DNA of 64,000 bases from Orthosia cruda (taxonomy: Eukaryota; Arthropoda; Insecta; Lepidoptera; Noctuidae): assembly GCA_964057195.1 (NCBI GenBank), contig OZ059825.1:8184001-8248000 (forward strand). The letters are read 5' to 3'. Shown here piece by piece: positions 1 through 10,587 of this stretch (within the stretch, counting starts at the first letter, position 1; each line of letters opens with the position of its first letter). Below the pieces are notes generated by a model, which saw only the letters and a list, made by a program, of their open reading frames with translations, was not told the origin of the DNA and ran no database searches. A program made the translations under genes and the position numbers.

Positions 1-95
1 TTACCTATCTTGTTGTCCTTGTATATGGTTTTTCATTATGTTTACACTGTTTCAATTAATTTCTGTTTGGAGATTTTACTGATCTACTAGCCAAC

Positions 96-110
96 AGATC
101 GGAAGAGCGT
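96..110 (+). other. Possible Illumina adapter remnant in the assembly
   Basis: The 15 bases AGATCGGAAGAGCGT match the start of the standard Illumina adapter exactly. A chance exact 15-mer in 64 kb is unlikely (order 1 in 10,000 over both strands). The sequence on both sides is ordinary AT-rich DNA. This may mark an untrimmed read end or a chimeric join. It is not a biological feature if confirmed. Confidence 0.5.
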
Positions 111-223
111 TTCTAACTATAATATATTTAAAGAGATCTACAAGGCTCTATACAAATACAAGTCATGTTTTTTCAGTTACGGGTGTAACGATTTTCAAAA
201 GTACAAAAAATAAATTTAAATTT

Positions 224-819
224 AGAAAACCCTTGACACAAAAACCTCTAAAAAGCAAAACATAAGCCTCTTACTCGCGTTGGGGAACCGCCAAAGTTTG
301 CAGCAGTTTAATTTATTTACTAAGCGGTTTTGTAAATTTTTATTTTCATTTCATGCTTTTTAATCTACATATAATATACCTAGAAGTAGACACGCTTCAA
401 TCAACAATTTATAGAAACACGTAATTATGACATGATGTCTTGCGAAAAAACCCAGATTCAGAGAGAGAGAGAGAGAGATAGAGATCATTTATTTGTCAGA
501 AACATGAGTATGCACACACAAAGCATGCAAGATGTTAAGTACATTGCAGAAAGGATCACAGTCATGTTTTACCTTAACGGCGTACAAATATGTATTACAA
601 TAACCTTAATTATAACTTCAAAAAGAAAAATGCGGATAACTTTTGAACGGGTGAACCGATTTTAATCAATCATAGCTAAGAACACTCTCGACAAAGTCAC
701 CTTTCAAACAAAATCAAAATAGGTTCATCCGTTCAAGAGCTACGATACCACAGGCAGACACACACACACAGACACGTCAAACTTATAACACACCCTGTCG
801 TTTTTGCGTCGGGGGTTAA
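224..819 (+). mobile_element. MITE-like element, CCCCCGAC family, copy 1
   Basis: The right end carries the family signature: CGGATAACTTTTGAACGG, then GTTCATCCGTTC, a CAGACACACA stretch, CGTCAAACTTATAACAC and GCGTCGGGGGTTAA. The left end has a degraded AAAACCCTTGACACA. The ends are inverted (AACCCC...GAC against GTCGGGGGTT), as in the better copies at 15700, 19820, 27984 and 28271. This copy is longer because of an internal insertion with a short AG run (about 460-478). No coding capacity is seen. The transposon superfamily is not known to me. Confidence 0.65.
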
Positions 820-908
820 TTTTTTTTTGGGATAAACCAAGTTACATTTCGCACGTCAAACCCGAACATTTTGCACTTTTTAAAAATCATTACCACTAAT
901 AGAATGTG

Positions 909-1015
909 GAGCAGTGGTGGCCCAGTGGTACCAGCCGCGACTTACAAGTTGTAAGTCGTGGGTTCGAACCCAGGCAGGCGCTTTAATTTGTGTAAGTCTT
1001 CAAAGTTGAATTCGT
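909..1015 (+). mobile_element. tRNA-derived SINE head (5' part only)
   Basis: A pol III A box (TGGCCCAGTGG, 918-928) and B box (GGTTCGAACCC, 961-971) lie about 43 bp apart, as in a tRNA. The same head starts the full-length SINE at 54310. The body is lost shortly after the CAGGCAGGCGC motif. It is not a functional tRNA gene: the acceptor stem does not close. Confidence 0.7.
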
Positions 1016-1477
1016 TATATACATAGATACCAATAACTTCAGAAAAAAGAAAACCCCCGTATTATTTACTTAATTGGTTACAATATTACAAATCATTCGT
1101 ATATACACTACACTACACGTACGTAGGCTATGTGTACATTTCAGTAAATATATTCTTTTTCTCGAAGGCGTCGCTGGCTGGAGGTGCCGTGACCTGCCTC
1201 CGCTGCAATTGACCTACGGACCTAGAAAGGTGTCAACGTCGAACAATAGACGGTTCAGGCTAACTGTACAGGCGTCTACTGGAAATGGGATAGAGACATT
1301 TTGTTGAAACTGTGATATATATATACTGGATTTTGGAATGCCTTGAGGACCTGCCATTTTTGGAAGTAAAATGTTTAAGGTAATTTCATTTAATTAACAA
1401 AGTTTTTTTTTGTATTTTGCAGAAACTACGAGTAAAATGCTAGTAGCCCCGAACATGTTTTTTTTTTGTAAGATAAT

Positions 1478-2120
1478 AATAGTACATTATGGTACAAGTA
1501 TGTAAAGTTGGTGATTACCGCTGAGGCGCCATTGAGACCCGAGCCGTTAGGTGAGGGTCTTAAGAGAGCCGAAGACGGTAATCATCAATACACACGTGTA
1601 TCATACGACGTTTTTCAACACACTTGTGAAGAAAATAATACAAAAAAATCATTTTCAACAGTGAAAATGAGTTGTGAATTTTTTTTCGCAATGGCGGGCA
1701 AAATTAATCAGTTTGCCTATGCGCGCGCATCTAACAATGGCGATCGGCCATAGACTAAAAAGAATGAGCTTTCTTTTTTTTTGCTTTTCGCGGATAGCGT
1801 TTTAGCCACGTACAAAATGGGGAATTTCAAGTTTTCGTTATTACAGACAAAAACAAAAGTTATATTTGAGTGAAAGTTTTATTTATTAAACATGTACAAG
1901 TTGAAATCATCTATTTAAATACGAGGTTGCATGAAATGTGTTGCAATTGTACTATTGAGCACGATCTTTTTTGTATCGAATCTTTTTTAAGAACAAAGCA
2001 ACTCAACCAATAAATAAAAAAAAAACTCTATAACTCACTTGTGAATAATAGCAATGTAAAAGTCACAGTTTGATAACAGGTGTCATTATGTGTCACTTTA
2101 TGAGCAAGTGTGTTGAAAAA
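1478..2120 (+). mobile_element. 640-bp non-autonomous element with cruciform head, copy 1
   Basis: This copy is closely similar over its whole length to 45980-46640. It opens with AATAGTACATTATGGTACAAG. The first 150 bp form nested stems (see 45980 for positions). The head ends with TTTTTCAACACACTTGTG, and the element closes with an inverted version, GCAAGTGTGTTGAAAAA. The body has no long open frame. No target-site duplication could be fixed. The family is not one I can name; elements at 36848, 47325 and 52138 share the head. Confidence 0.7.
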
Positions 2121-2340
2121 GATCTAAGCCTAGTAGTAGATGAAACGCGGACTAAAAAATACGGTACATTGGTTGTTAGCCTGCGTCTAATTGGTACCGG
2201 GTACTTTCGATGCATGTATTAAATAAATCTGGAGGTAAAAATAAAATTAGGCACCGGATGAAAATCGTCTTGCCTTCTTTCCTTATACTAGTAAGGAGGA
2301 AGATGATTTTCAAACCTTTTCAAGTCATCTTTTTTTCAGA

Positions 2341-2571
2341 TTTCATCATCATCATCAGCTTTTTAACGTTCCCACTGCTGGCACACAGACACTCTACTCT
2401 CTGTGAGAGGAAAAGCACCGTAATCCACCACGTGGGCCCAGTGCAGGTTGGTGAATGTCACATGACTTCGACTTTCAGGCTCTAGGGCATGCCGAGTGGT
2501 AATCATATAATTTACACAAAGTAAAACGCATGCCTGTGTTCGAACCCACGACCTACGACACGCAAGTCGGG
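2341..2571 (-). mobile_element. tRNA-derived SINE, minus strand, 5' truncated
   Basis: Read on the minus strand, it carries a B-box-like GGTTCGAACACAGGC, then the SINE body (GTGGATTACGGTG region), and ends in a GATGATGATGA tail. It is the same family as 54310-54612. The A box is absent because the element stops at about 2571, where RTE-like sequence follows. Confidence 0.7.
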
Positions 2572-2625
2572 ATCGTTAATACAATGCCATAACAGCTCTT
2601 AGCCTCTTCCAGATTAAAAATTGCG

Positions 2626-2862
2626 AAACTTAAGTGGCAGCGGGCAGGGCACATTGCTCGCAGAACGGATGGCCGATGGGGCCGAAAAGTCCTGAAATGG
2701 CGACCGCGACCCGTAAGACGATATGTTGGAAGGCCTCCCACTAAGTGGACCGATTGCTTGGTTAAGGTTGTGGGAATGCGCTGGATGCGAGACATATGAG
2801 GTCGGTCAATGTGGCGACGCCTGGGGGATACCTATGTCCAGCAGAAGACGTCTTTCGGCTGA
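2626..2862 (+). pseudogene. C-terminal tail of an RTE-like LINE reverse transcriptase
   Basis: Reading from 2626 gives KLKWQRAGHIARRTDGRWG, then GRPPTKWTDCLVKV and ends YVQQKTSFG before a stop at 2860-2862. This is the typical carboxyl tail of lepidopteran RTE-type endonuclease/reverse transcriptases. One in-frame stop interrupts it, after the MRWMRDI residues. Only the terminal ~78 codons remain and the polymerase core is missing, so it is a dead 5'-truncated insertion. Confidence 0.8.
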
Positions 2863-3378
2863 AATGACGATGGAATCAGGAAGAAGACACTACCCCCACG
2901 AGCTATCGGCGTGTGTGTATGACTAGATGTATGAACTTGTACGTAAATGAAACAAAAGCATTTAATAAACGGCAAAGATTGACGTTATGTTTCTCCATAC
3001 CCATGGGCAAAAGACGCTTACGAGAGTTTATGTATTCCCGTGTGTCTAAAACACATCGGGGCATGAAAGCGCCTCCTTCAGTTAACGCATTATCCCACAG
3101 TGTAACGACACCGGCCACACCTCACATTAATGGCTGCTGCAGTGCGCCGGGCTGCTGTGGCCACGCTCCCCTATTCACGGGTCTGTGGAACTGACCGCAT
3201 CTCTATGTAGGATATCGTTGAATGAGATGTTTTTACTATAGTGTAGGATCATATATTGTTTAGCGTGTTGTTGTAGGGAGATGTGTCTGCGTGTTATTAA
3301 AATCAAACCGACTTCTTCGCTTTGTACTCGTATAATTATAATAATATTCCGTTATTTTTCGCTTCATAGTGTTTCGAA
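2863..3378. other. No recognisable gene
   Basis: A moderately GC-rich stretch (3050-3200) lies here without a convincing coding signal on either strand. It may be LINE 3' flank. Nothing further can be supported. Confidence 0.4.
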
Positions 3379-3934
3379 AAATATCTCGGACTGAGGGTAG
3401 ATGACAAACTTACTTGGAAACTGCACATAGGTCATGTCAAAACAAAGTTAATATCACTTTTGGGTGCGTTACGAAAAGTTAGTAAATGTATCCCGATATA
3501 AGAATGCCTGATTATTTATAGCTCTCTAGTGAAATCAAAACTCGAATACCTAATCGAAGTGGGGGTATCAGCCGCTAAATCTAATCTAAACCCACTACAA
3601 ATAACACAAAACAAAATTATTAAAGTATTATTTCACTATCACTATCTATATCCAACAAAAAAATTATACGAAAAAACTAACCTACTAAATCTCACACAAC
3701 TTTATACATATTACACCTGCAAACTCATAAAAAAATTACCATGAATGCCGTACAATCAAACATACAATTGTATAAAAGAACAAAAACATACAACACAAGA
3801 AGTAAAAACAAATTCCAATAGCAACTGCATGTGCACGAACTAATTATGGCAAAAAAACAGTATTAGTGGAGGGAGCACAACTGTTCAATGATTTACCGGA
3901 AGATATAAAGAGGTGTGATAATATTATAGCTATT
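3379..3934 (+). pseudogene. Decayed jockey/CR1-like reverse transcriptase C-terminal fragment
   Basis: The frame from 3379 reads KYLGLRVDDKLTWKLHI, then after one stop (about 3500) SSLVKSKLEYLIEVGVS and on to about 3744. After a frameshift it gives RTNYGKKTVLVEGAQLFNDL near 3840-3900. These match the post-palm region of non-LTR reverse transcriptases, where lengths and motifs such as YLG and FNDLP are usual. The catalytic palm is missing. A foldback element (3935-4055) interrupts the end. Confidence 0.75.
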
Positions 3935-4055
3935 TATGCAACTGTTACGTTATGGACGGTCTTTTAATACGAGTGCCATTTTTCGGTACAAGCGTAGCGC
4001 GTACCGAAATAGGTGGGCACGAGTTATTAAAAGACCAATAACGTACAGTTGCATA
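3935..4055. mobile_element. 121-bp foldback element inserted in a LINE relic
   Basis: Three paired segments share one axis: TATGCAACTG (3935-3944) with CAGTTGCATA (4046-4055), GGTCTTTTAATA (3958-3969) with TATTAAAAGACC (4025-4036), and TTTCGGTAC (3981-3989) with GTACCGAAA (4001-4009). The 11-nt loop is 3990-4000. It lies where a LINE frame is interrupted. The terminal TATGCAAC motif also ends the foldback at 46864-46986. Confidence 0.7.
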
Positions 4056-5879
4056 CAAGATTTTATCTACGAAGGAAGGAATAAAACACAGATATAGACA
4101 AATACGTATTTCAGGAAGTGTGTTTAAGTATTTCATTTCTCATATACGTGTCTTGATTTTTCTGTTAGTAAATTATTTGAAGCCGCAACTGCTCTATTTG
4201 TTATATCTGGTGGTGTATTTTCAATATCACTTGATGTTGAAGACATTTTTAATAAAATTTAGAATAAAATTTCACTCAGAAATTTTTTCCCGCGTCCACT
4301 TTTTATTTCATTTTTTTATTTAGTCTTTATTACGTATAAGGCAAAGATCTTGTAGCCGCAGCAGCCAAATAGTATACGATACGATAATTCTAAACTTGTT
4401 CCATTTTTAAAAACATCATTTCCATTTACTCGATTTCGAAGTAATATTATAGGTACCTGGCTGTATGTTCAGAATGTCTTTGCTTGTGTTTTAGAATTTA
4501 TGACGATTCGCATAATGCAACGCGATGTCGTTATGGGTATCATAATGAAACCGCTGTCAATTTTATAATTCGTATATAACGAAACCGAAGTAGATAAACT
4601 TATTTAAGGGTAAACTAAAAAAAAACATGTATGTACCCTTTAACGTCGCCAACGCCTCGCAGGCAAATATCATATTATTATTTAGATTATGTAACTTTGT
4701 ATCTCATTATAAGTGAACTATTATTTATAATTTCTTATGGCAAATAAATATCTTTAAACCTTGTTTTGGAAGTCGGTTTGCTTTTATGTTAATTCTTTTT
4801 TATTTTTCACTTTTAGTTAGTATTAGTAGTATTTCAAATTACCATGAATATAAAGTACATCTCATGGCGATTCCAATAAACCCAAACATGACTAGGATTA
4901 AAGGATTAAAAAAAAACTATAGTATCCCATCATCAGATCCTAACCGATGACCATGGGACCACCTGGGAAGTATAACCCCTTTCAAACAAAAGTAGAATTT
5001 GCCAAATCGGTCCAGGTATCTTTGATTAATCAGATAACCTCCTTAAGGTGATATATACGCCCCAATGTAACGCACTACTGGCCGTGCGCACGCTCGATGC
5101 CGAAATATCAAAATTGAATCTCCTTTTGAACAGTTTTGTTTGCAAAATATTATTTGATTTACATATGCTGTGTTAGGTATGAAGAAATTCCAGCCATTAA
5201 TTTTTCTGTATAAAATTAATTTTAAACATCCAAGTCGTTTTGGACGAGTTTCCAGAAGTTGCGAAAAAATATCGTGTTGTTAATTATTTTCTTAAAGCAA
5301 AACTATTAGTTACACGAAAAAACCTTGTGTTCAAAATTATGTACATGAATCAATAATAAATATATATTTTTTGCAAACATTTTAACCTAGCTGTTACTGA
5401 GGAGTATGCTTTAGAAAGTTACCGTTTTACGGCACTAAGCGTATGTAGGCCCTTAATTTGGAGTCGGTTAAAAAATATAATGTTGGTAATTAGTATTTCC
5501 TTACCATCTGCCTTTGTTTGTTTTCTAACATTATGTTATTAAAGACTGAATAATGCCTAACTTCGCTTCGTAGATTAATTGCTTGCGAATTAGGTTTCCC
5601 CATCCATTCTAAAACCTCAGACCGAACTACCGTTTCTCCAGAATTTAATATAATCAAGTTTACCAGCGAAATCATGCAACAGGATAGAAAAGTAGTTTGT
5701 TGTCATATAATTAAAATAAAGAAAAATTATACCAGGCAGGACGCATACCATAAAAAGAACAAAAAAACTTAAATACAAGCATTACAATCGTCACAACTAT
5801 GCAAAATGGTCATCGCTCAGCATAATTCTGGCTGACTCGTGTGCGAGACAGAACCATAGCGCTGTTTTTCAGCAATTCA
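4056..5879. other. Gene-free AT-rich stretch
   Basis: No coding region or RNA gene is convincing here. Short low-complexity runs and AT-rich unique-looking sequence dominate. Around 4930-5050 there is text that resembles other lepidopteran dispersed repeats (CCAAATCGGTCCAGGTA), but the boundaries cannot be set. Confidence 0.4.
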
Positions 5880-6430
5880 AAATTCAAATTCAAATTTCAT
5901 TGATTTCAATCATATTGATCATATAAGTTGAAATTAAGATGAAAGATTTACAAAATAATCACACTAAATATATAAAATTAAATAATATATTTATTCATTA
6001 AATAATATATACAAAATTAAAACATTTTCTTAAAATTAATTTTAAATCATAAAAACAGTTTAAAATAATAAAATAGAAATAAAAATTCATTAATAATACG
6101 CCTGCCTCTTAGTCATTTGTTTGTTTGTCATTACATTAATCATACAACAATGGTTAATGTACTGACAATCAAACCTGTTTGCAAATTCGCTCAGGATGGT
6201 TTTAGAGGTGGTCCGGAGCCTGCGCCCCAGAGATGCACACCGCTTTCTTATCGTCGTGTAGAAACAGTCAACACGGGCGTCGGCGAACATCCCCGACGCG
6301 CTGCAGTGCCGGGGCAGCCCCAACAGCACCCTGAACGCATTATTATACTGAACACGGAGAATACCAAAACGGCAATAGCCGGTGTCGACTGGGTGACTGC
6401 GACCCAATGAAACCATCGCCATGAGCCACC
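5880..6430 (-). pseudogene. LINE 3' end with reverse transcriptase tail, minus strand
   Basis: Minus-strand translation of 6090-6400 contains VQYNNAFRVLLGLPRHCSAS, MFADARVDCFYTTIRKRCAS and FDCQYINH, the C-terminal region of a jockey-like non-LTR reverse transcriptase common in moths. The element is 5' truncated near 6430. Its 3' end at 5880 has a repeated TTTGAATTTGAATT tail. No catalytic motifs remain. Confidence 0.75.
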
Positions 6431-6474
6431 CAACATGAATATAGATGAGGATTGAAATGTTAGTAAACCAAAGT

Positions 6475-6543
6475 ACTTCTTGAGGAATACTAGTATAATT
6501 TGCCCCGTTATGGGCAAGTTATACTAGAATTCCTCAAGAAGTT
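6475..6543. repeat. Near-perfect 31-bp inverted repeat (hairpin)
   Basis: The arms 6475-6505 (begin ACTTCTTGAGGAAT) and 6512-6542 (end ATTCCTCAAGAAGT) differ at two positions and are separated by about 6 nt (CGTTAT). It sits directly upstream of a truncated LINE and 40 bp before a MITE. It could be a small foldback element or a hairpin RNA; there is no evidence of expression. Confidence 0.7.
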
Positions 6544-6580
6544 TACAGAAAATACATTTTTATGACATCAACAAATTCAC

Positions 6581-7143
6581 TTAAGGTTAAACTAGTCGAC
6601 GGCACGAACTATTTTGTGCGCGAGGTTAAAATGCATGCTATCTCATCCCACAACACGTGCGAAATATATAGATGCTGTGATGAGCAGTAAGAAGCTAGTT
6701 CGCGTACGAATTAGCACTTCTGCAATCTTTTATCGAAATGGATGATGATTTAGGACGAAAACGAGCGCGCGAAATTTTATAAACAGACCTTTGGGAGTCT
6801 AGATTCCATGAAAAAACTACTGAATGTATCTGATCAAAATAAAATTATTTGGATTGTTGAATTACTAATCTATCCCTGTATGGAGGCCGTTTTTTAATTT
6901 TCCTTCTTTTTCTTATGGTATTTATTTGCGCCCAAAGATACGTTAAAATTAGTGTTGAAATATGGAACTTTCGACGCTCATAACTTTCAAATATTTTTTT
7001 TTTATTTTTTCGTTTCCATACAGGGCTAGATAATGATGAGACAAATTGATATCTTTTTTTTATTTTGAAAGTACATCGTCAAACAGTGGAGTAATCTCTA
7101 GACTACGTTTGTATGGAAGAATTTTTGACTTGTGTACCCTTAA
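6581..7143. mobile_element. TTAA-bounded MITE, copy 1
   Basis: It begins TTAAGGTTAAACTAGTCGA and ends ACTTGTGTACCCTTAA. It aligns throughout with the better copy at 10588-11106, sharing CGGCACGA, TTTATAAACAGACCTTTGG, GGAACTTTCGACGCTCATAAC and CTACGTTTGTATGGAAGAA. The inverted termini here are degraded. There is no coding capacity. Confidence 0.75.
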
Positions 7144-8142
7144 TAATCTTGCTCTATTTTCATGTTAATCCAATGTGGAAAATGTGCAAATGTAAGTGCA
7201 TCACATATGCATCACATATCCCACACACGTTTCAAAGGTTGCCTCCGGAAAAGGATTGTAGGTAGTGCTTGTAAGTGATTGGCTGTCACTACATATTAAC
7301 TTAGAGGAATAGACTGAGCGTTTCTTATCTGGATGTGAAGTGAATACGGTTAGAAAAGTGTGAGAGAGACAAAGCAATCGTGCGGCCAGTAACATGTTGT
7401 ATTTATTAAAAAAATATGCAAAAGTAAAAAAAAAAACTGTACAAAGCCTTCGTTGTTTTTTCCCGACTGCGCGTCGAAAACGAGGGTAGTATTTAATATA
7501 CAGTACATAGCAAGTGCAACTTATTGGAAAGAGCACAAAATAAACAAAACTGTGAAAAACGAATAAAACAAATCAACAGATGTGTTTTGCTAGATTTTTG
7601 ATTATGCGAAGTCACTTTTATCACCACAGAAAAGGGACAGATATTGGCCGCACAGTTACTTAGTTCTTTTTTTGCCAAACAGTCAATTTTGTGATATCTT
7701 CACAGTTCAGTTCAGTTCATTCTCTATGTTGGTACATTCGTACGGGCGCCATTTTCTTCACACCTCCTTGCTTTTGTGAAGTTTAAAATAGAGTTGAAAT
7801 GTTAAAAGATTTTCTGTTGAAGGATGAAGATGGGTGACCTATACAATTTGAGTCCTAAAGTTAATTTATTAATGTTTTGTAAACCATAATATGTTGTTAC
7901 CTTTGAATATCTTCGAATTTTCTATTGCTTTGGTCGCTTATTATCAAAACCTACGTAAGGTTTCTAGATTTCATTAAAAATAGTAAAGGCATAAGTATGT
8001 TTATTAATTCAGATTCAGATAACTTTATTTGCTCAAACATGTGTGTGCATACAATTATAAGAAACAAAAATGCATGCAAGGTGATATAAGTGCATGAAGT
8101 TGTGCTGTGTATGTATAATAATATGTTTACCATATTGTAATA
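7144..8142. other. No gene recognised
   Basis: No conserved frame or RNA gene can be supported. The stretch 7960-8100 resembles LINE or SINE 3' flank (CAGATTCAGATAACTTTATTTG), which also appears in weak form near 450. Confidence 0.35.
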
Positions 8143-8187
8143 CACTAATCGTAGTTTAATGTATACCAAATTAAATTACGATTAGTG
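8143..8187. repeat. Short inverted repeat
   Basis: CACTAATCGTAGTTTAAT (8143-8160) pairs with ATTAAATTACGATTAGTG (8170-8187) with one mismatch and a 9-nt loop. It lies 11 bp outside the TIR element at 8199. Confidence 0.65.
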
Positions 8188-8198
8188 CATTTCTATAT

Positions 8199-8539
8199 GT
8201 AGGCAACTCATTCTGCATTATCTGTGCTTTTGTAGTCTGTTTCTTTTATTGTGTTGTATTAGTCGTAGTTTGTTGTTATCTGTGACATGCGAGCTGGCAG
8301 CCTCGCATTCTTCGTATGTTGCTGTCCTTGTCGCCCTTGTGCAGGCGTGCCATATCGTCCTTGTTGCTCTGTCGCCAACGTTGCCGCTCTTGGCAACGTC
8401 ACGACCAGTGCTGGCGCAGAGCACATGCCAGTCCAGTTGAGTCCAGTGTCGCTAGATATCCTACCTAGGAGTAGGACGCGCGCGGCCTCGTTTGCCCCAT
8501 TGTCGTTAAGACACAGATAATGCAGAATGAGTTGCCTAC
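8199..8539. mobile_element. 341-bp non-autonomous DNA transposon with perfect 28-bp TIRs
   Basis: The left end GTAGGCAACTCATTCTGCAT continues to TATCTGTG (8199-8226). It is matched base for base by the inverted right end 8512-8539. The interior is clearly more GC-rich than its flanks (8290-8500) and has open frames on both strands, none of which I recognise. No target duplication is clear (flanks TTCTATAT and ACTATAAC). Perfect TIRs suggest fairly recent activity. The superfamily is unassigned. Confidence 0.75.
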
Positions 8540-8659
8540 ACTATAACTTCTGCAAAACTATTCACCATCTCGGCATGAACTCAAAAGTAGTTTTAAACTA
8601 AGTTAAGAACGCATTCAGGCTTGTTATTTTATCAAACACTTCCAAGCACACTTCACCGA

Positions 8660-8895
8660 CACTTTCTAACGATTAACTTAACATATTCACTCACACTTGA
8701 CTGCAAGCAATTTGCATCGAACGATCCTTTGAGCTCCTTTGAAAGCCGACATAGACACAGTACATTCTGCTCCTGCCTTAGTGAGTAAATGTGCTGAGCA
8801 ATTAATTCAGTGCTAATTACATATTGAGCGTGATAATAGAGTAGGTGATTGAGTTAGTGCATATACAGTGGTATATAGTGTGATTTGTAGTTGAG
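8660..8895 (+). repeat. Diverged direct duplication, copy 1
   Basis: This segment aligns with 10141-10391 in the same orientation. Shared blocks include TTGAATGCAAGCAATTTGCAT-like sequence, CTTTGAGCTCC, GACACAGTACA, CTAATTACATAT and GATTGAGTTAGTGCAT. The copies lie about 1.5 kb apart. They could be a tandem segmental duplication or two insertions of one repeat. Confidence 0.7.
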
Positions 8896-8938
8896 CATAT
8901 TATGTTATTTTCATCTAAATTTGTTCCGTTTCTGTAAT

Positions 8939-9512
8939 TGTGTCCGTGGAATCAATACTGGGCCTTACTTCGGCGTTATTTATTATTTTTACCCGACTGC
9001 TGAAGGAGGGTTTATCAGTCAATATACATGTATGTTTGTTCCTATGTGGCGTTCTAGAGACCAAACGCGTTGGCCGATTTTGATGATTCGTCAATCGTCT
9101 TAACCTTGTAATTGTCACCGGCTACATTAAAATTGGAAAATAGAGAAAAGGCGGGTTTTGGGCGCCATGTTGTGGGGGCCCTATTTATTTTTATCTTCAA
9201 ACTCATCGTGTTGGGTATCAAAATAAATGGTTTTGAGAGGTGATTTCGAAAATCTATAACGCTTATTTGTTTAAATTTAGCTAACTCGAAAAGGAAATGT
9301 TATCTTGAAAGTTATAAATAAAAATAGTTACGTAAACAAGAAGAAAATCATGCTGTGCAGTCAGTTTTTTGTTTTTTTTTTTTAATATCTCTGCGCATTC
9401 TGAGGTTGGTCGCCTTTGTGGTCTCGCACGGGTTCTTTTTGTTTTTATTATTGTTTATTTATTTTTTGTTTATATCCCGTGTCATCTGTGCGGGTCACAA
9501 ATAAACCTACGA
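8939..9512 (+). mobile_element. Retroelement-like 3' end ending in a polyadenylation-type motif, interrupted
   Basis: TGTGTCCGTGG, TGGGCC and then, after an inserted MITE (8988-9367), TGGTCTCGCACGGGTT and GTGCGGGTCACAAATAAA. The uninterrupted relative is at 49789-49979. The shared terminal AATAAA suggests a retroposed 3' end. No coding part remains, and the class is uncertain. Confidence 0.55.
8988..9367 (+). mobile_element. MITE, ACCCGACTGC family, nested
   Basis: It begins TTTTTACCCGACTGCTGAAG and includes GGCGTTCTAGAGACCAAACG and TTGGCCGATTTTGATGATTC. It ends with the half hairpin AAGAAAATCATGCTGTGCAG. Relatives are at 17338 (short), 53735-54208 (minus) and 55160-55650. It splits the retroelement-like repeat around it, so it is the younger insertion. 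Confidence 0.7.
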
Positions 9513-9789
9513 GTATGTTCTAACTTTTGTGTTCTCTCACGGAGAGCCTTCTTTCCTAGAAGTGGAAACATTATTATCTTGGCTGTTGACGTCATATGGC
9601 TCCTACAGACCAGCGCTCATTTTTCATAGAATTTTTCTACTGGTATATTCTCCGCATCGGACGGCGTCACATTGTCTCGTCGTACCTGTCCGTGGGAGCC
9701 ATTATGTGTTCCTTTTGTTATGATCGTGTAACTGTGAAAGGTGTCTGTCTTTCATTCGAATCTGGAATGGTTGTTTTGGTTTATAAGTT

Positions 9790-10002
9790 ACTAGAGGACA
9801 CCTCGCGGTTTCACCCGCGTAGTTCCCGTGCCCGTGGGAATACAGGGATAAAAAGTAGCCTATGTCACCCGGGGATAGAGTAGCTTCCGAACGGTGAAAG
9901 AATTTTTGAAATCGGTCCAGTAGTTTTGGAGCCTATTCGGTACAAACAAACAAACAATCAAACATAAAAAAAAATCTTTCCTCTTTATAATATTGGTATA
10001 GA
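9790..10002 (-). mobile_element. Short Helitron-like element, minus strand
   Basis: On the minus strand it opens ATCTATACCAATATTATAAA, contains GAGGAAAGA, CTACTGGACCGATTT and ATCCCTGTATTCCCACGGG, and closes CTCTAGT. These ends are those of the common lepidopteran Helitron-like non-autonomous family. Close relatives are at 42850-43054 and 50570-50774. It has no coding region. Confidence 0.75.
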
Positions 10003-10140
10003 TTATTTGAAATGGCAAAATCAGGGTAAACACAAAAAAAATATTTACTACTGTTTCCAAAATACAATTTCAAACATCATTTGTGTCTAACAGGTTTTAT
10101 TTTAACTAACCCATAAGAAACCTCTAATCTAACCTAACTC

Positions 10141-10391
10141 CACTTTCTAAGCGTTAACTTGCCACATTCAGTCACACTTGAATGCAAGCAATTTGCATCC
10201 AACTATCCTTTGAGCTCCATTGACAACCGACACAGACACAGTACAGTCTGTTCCTGCCTTAGCGAGTCAATGTACCGTGCAATTGATTCAGAGCTAATTA
10301 CATATAGAACGTGTTAATAGAGTAAGTGATTGAGTTAGTGCATTCACATTGGTATTATATTGTGCTGTGATTTGTAGTTGAGTACTTGGTG
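10141..10391 (+). repeat. Diverged direct duplication, copy 2
   Basis: Partner of 8660-8895 in the same orientation. It ends in the shared GTGATTTGTAGTTGAG. Both copies lack a recognisable frame. Confidence 0.7.
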
Positions 10392-10587
10392 TTTTTCATA
10401 CTTTTGATATAATTGTGTTTTTGCGTATGTATGTACGCAAACATAATATGTCATCACCAGACTCAAGACTCTCAGCTAATTAAAATTATGGTGCTGGTAC
10501 TTATAGTATGTAAATGCCTTTTAGTCTTTTGATAAGGTTTAAAAATTCAATTAAGTTTAATACTTTTTGGGCAGTGGCAGTATCAAT

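Noticed and set aside
909..985. tRNA gene
   Set aside because: A and B boxes are present but the cloverleaf and acceptor stem do not form, and the same head begins a SINE.
8660..10391. LTR retrotransposon with LTRs at 8660 and 10141
   Set aside because: No TG...CA ends, primer-binding site or gag/pol between them; the interval is filled with other repeats.
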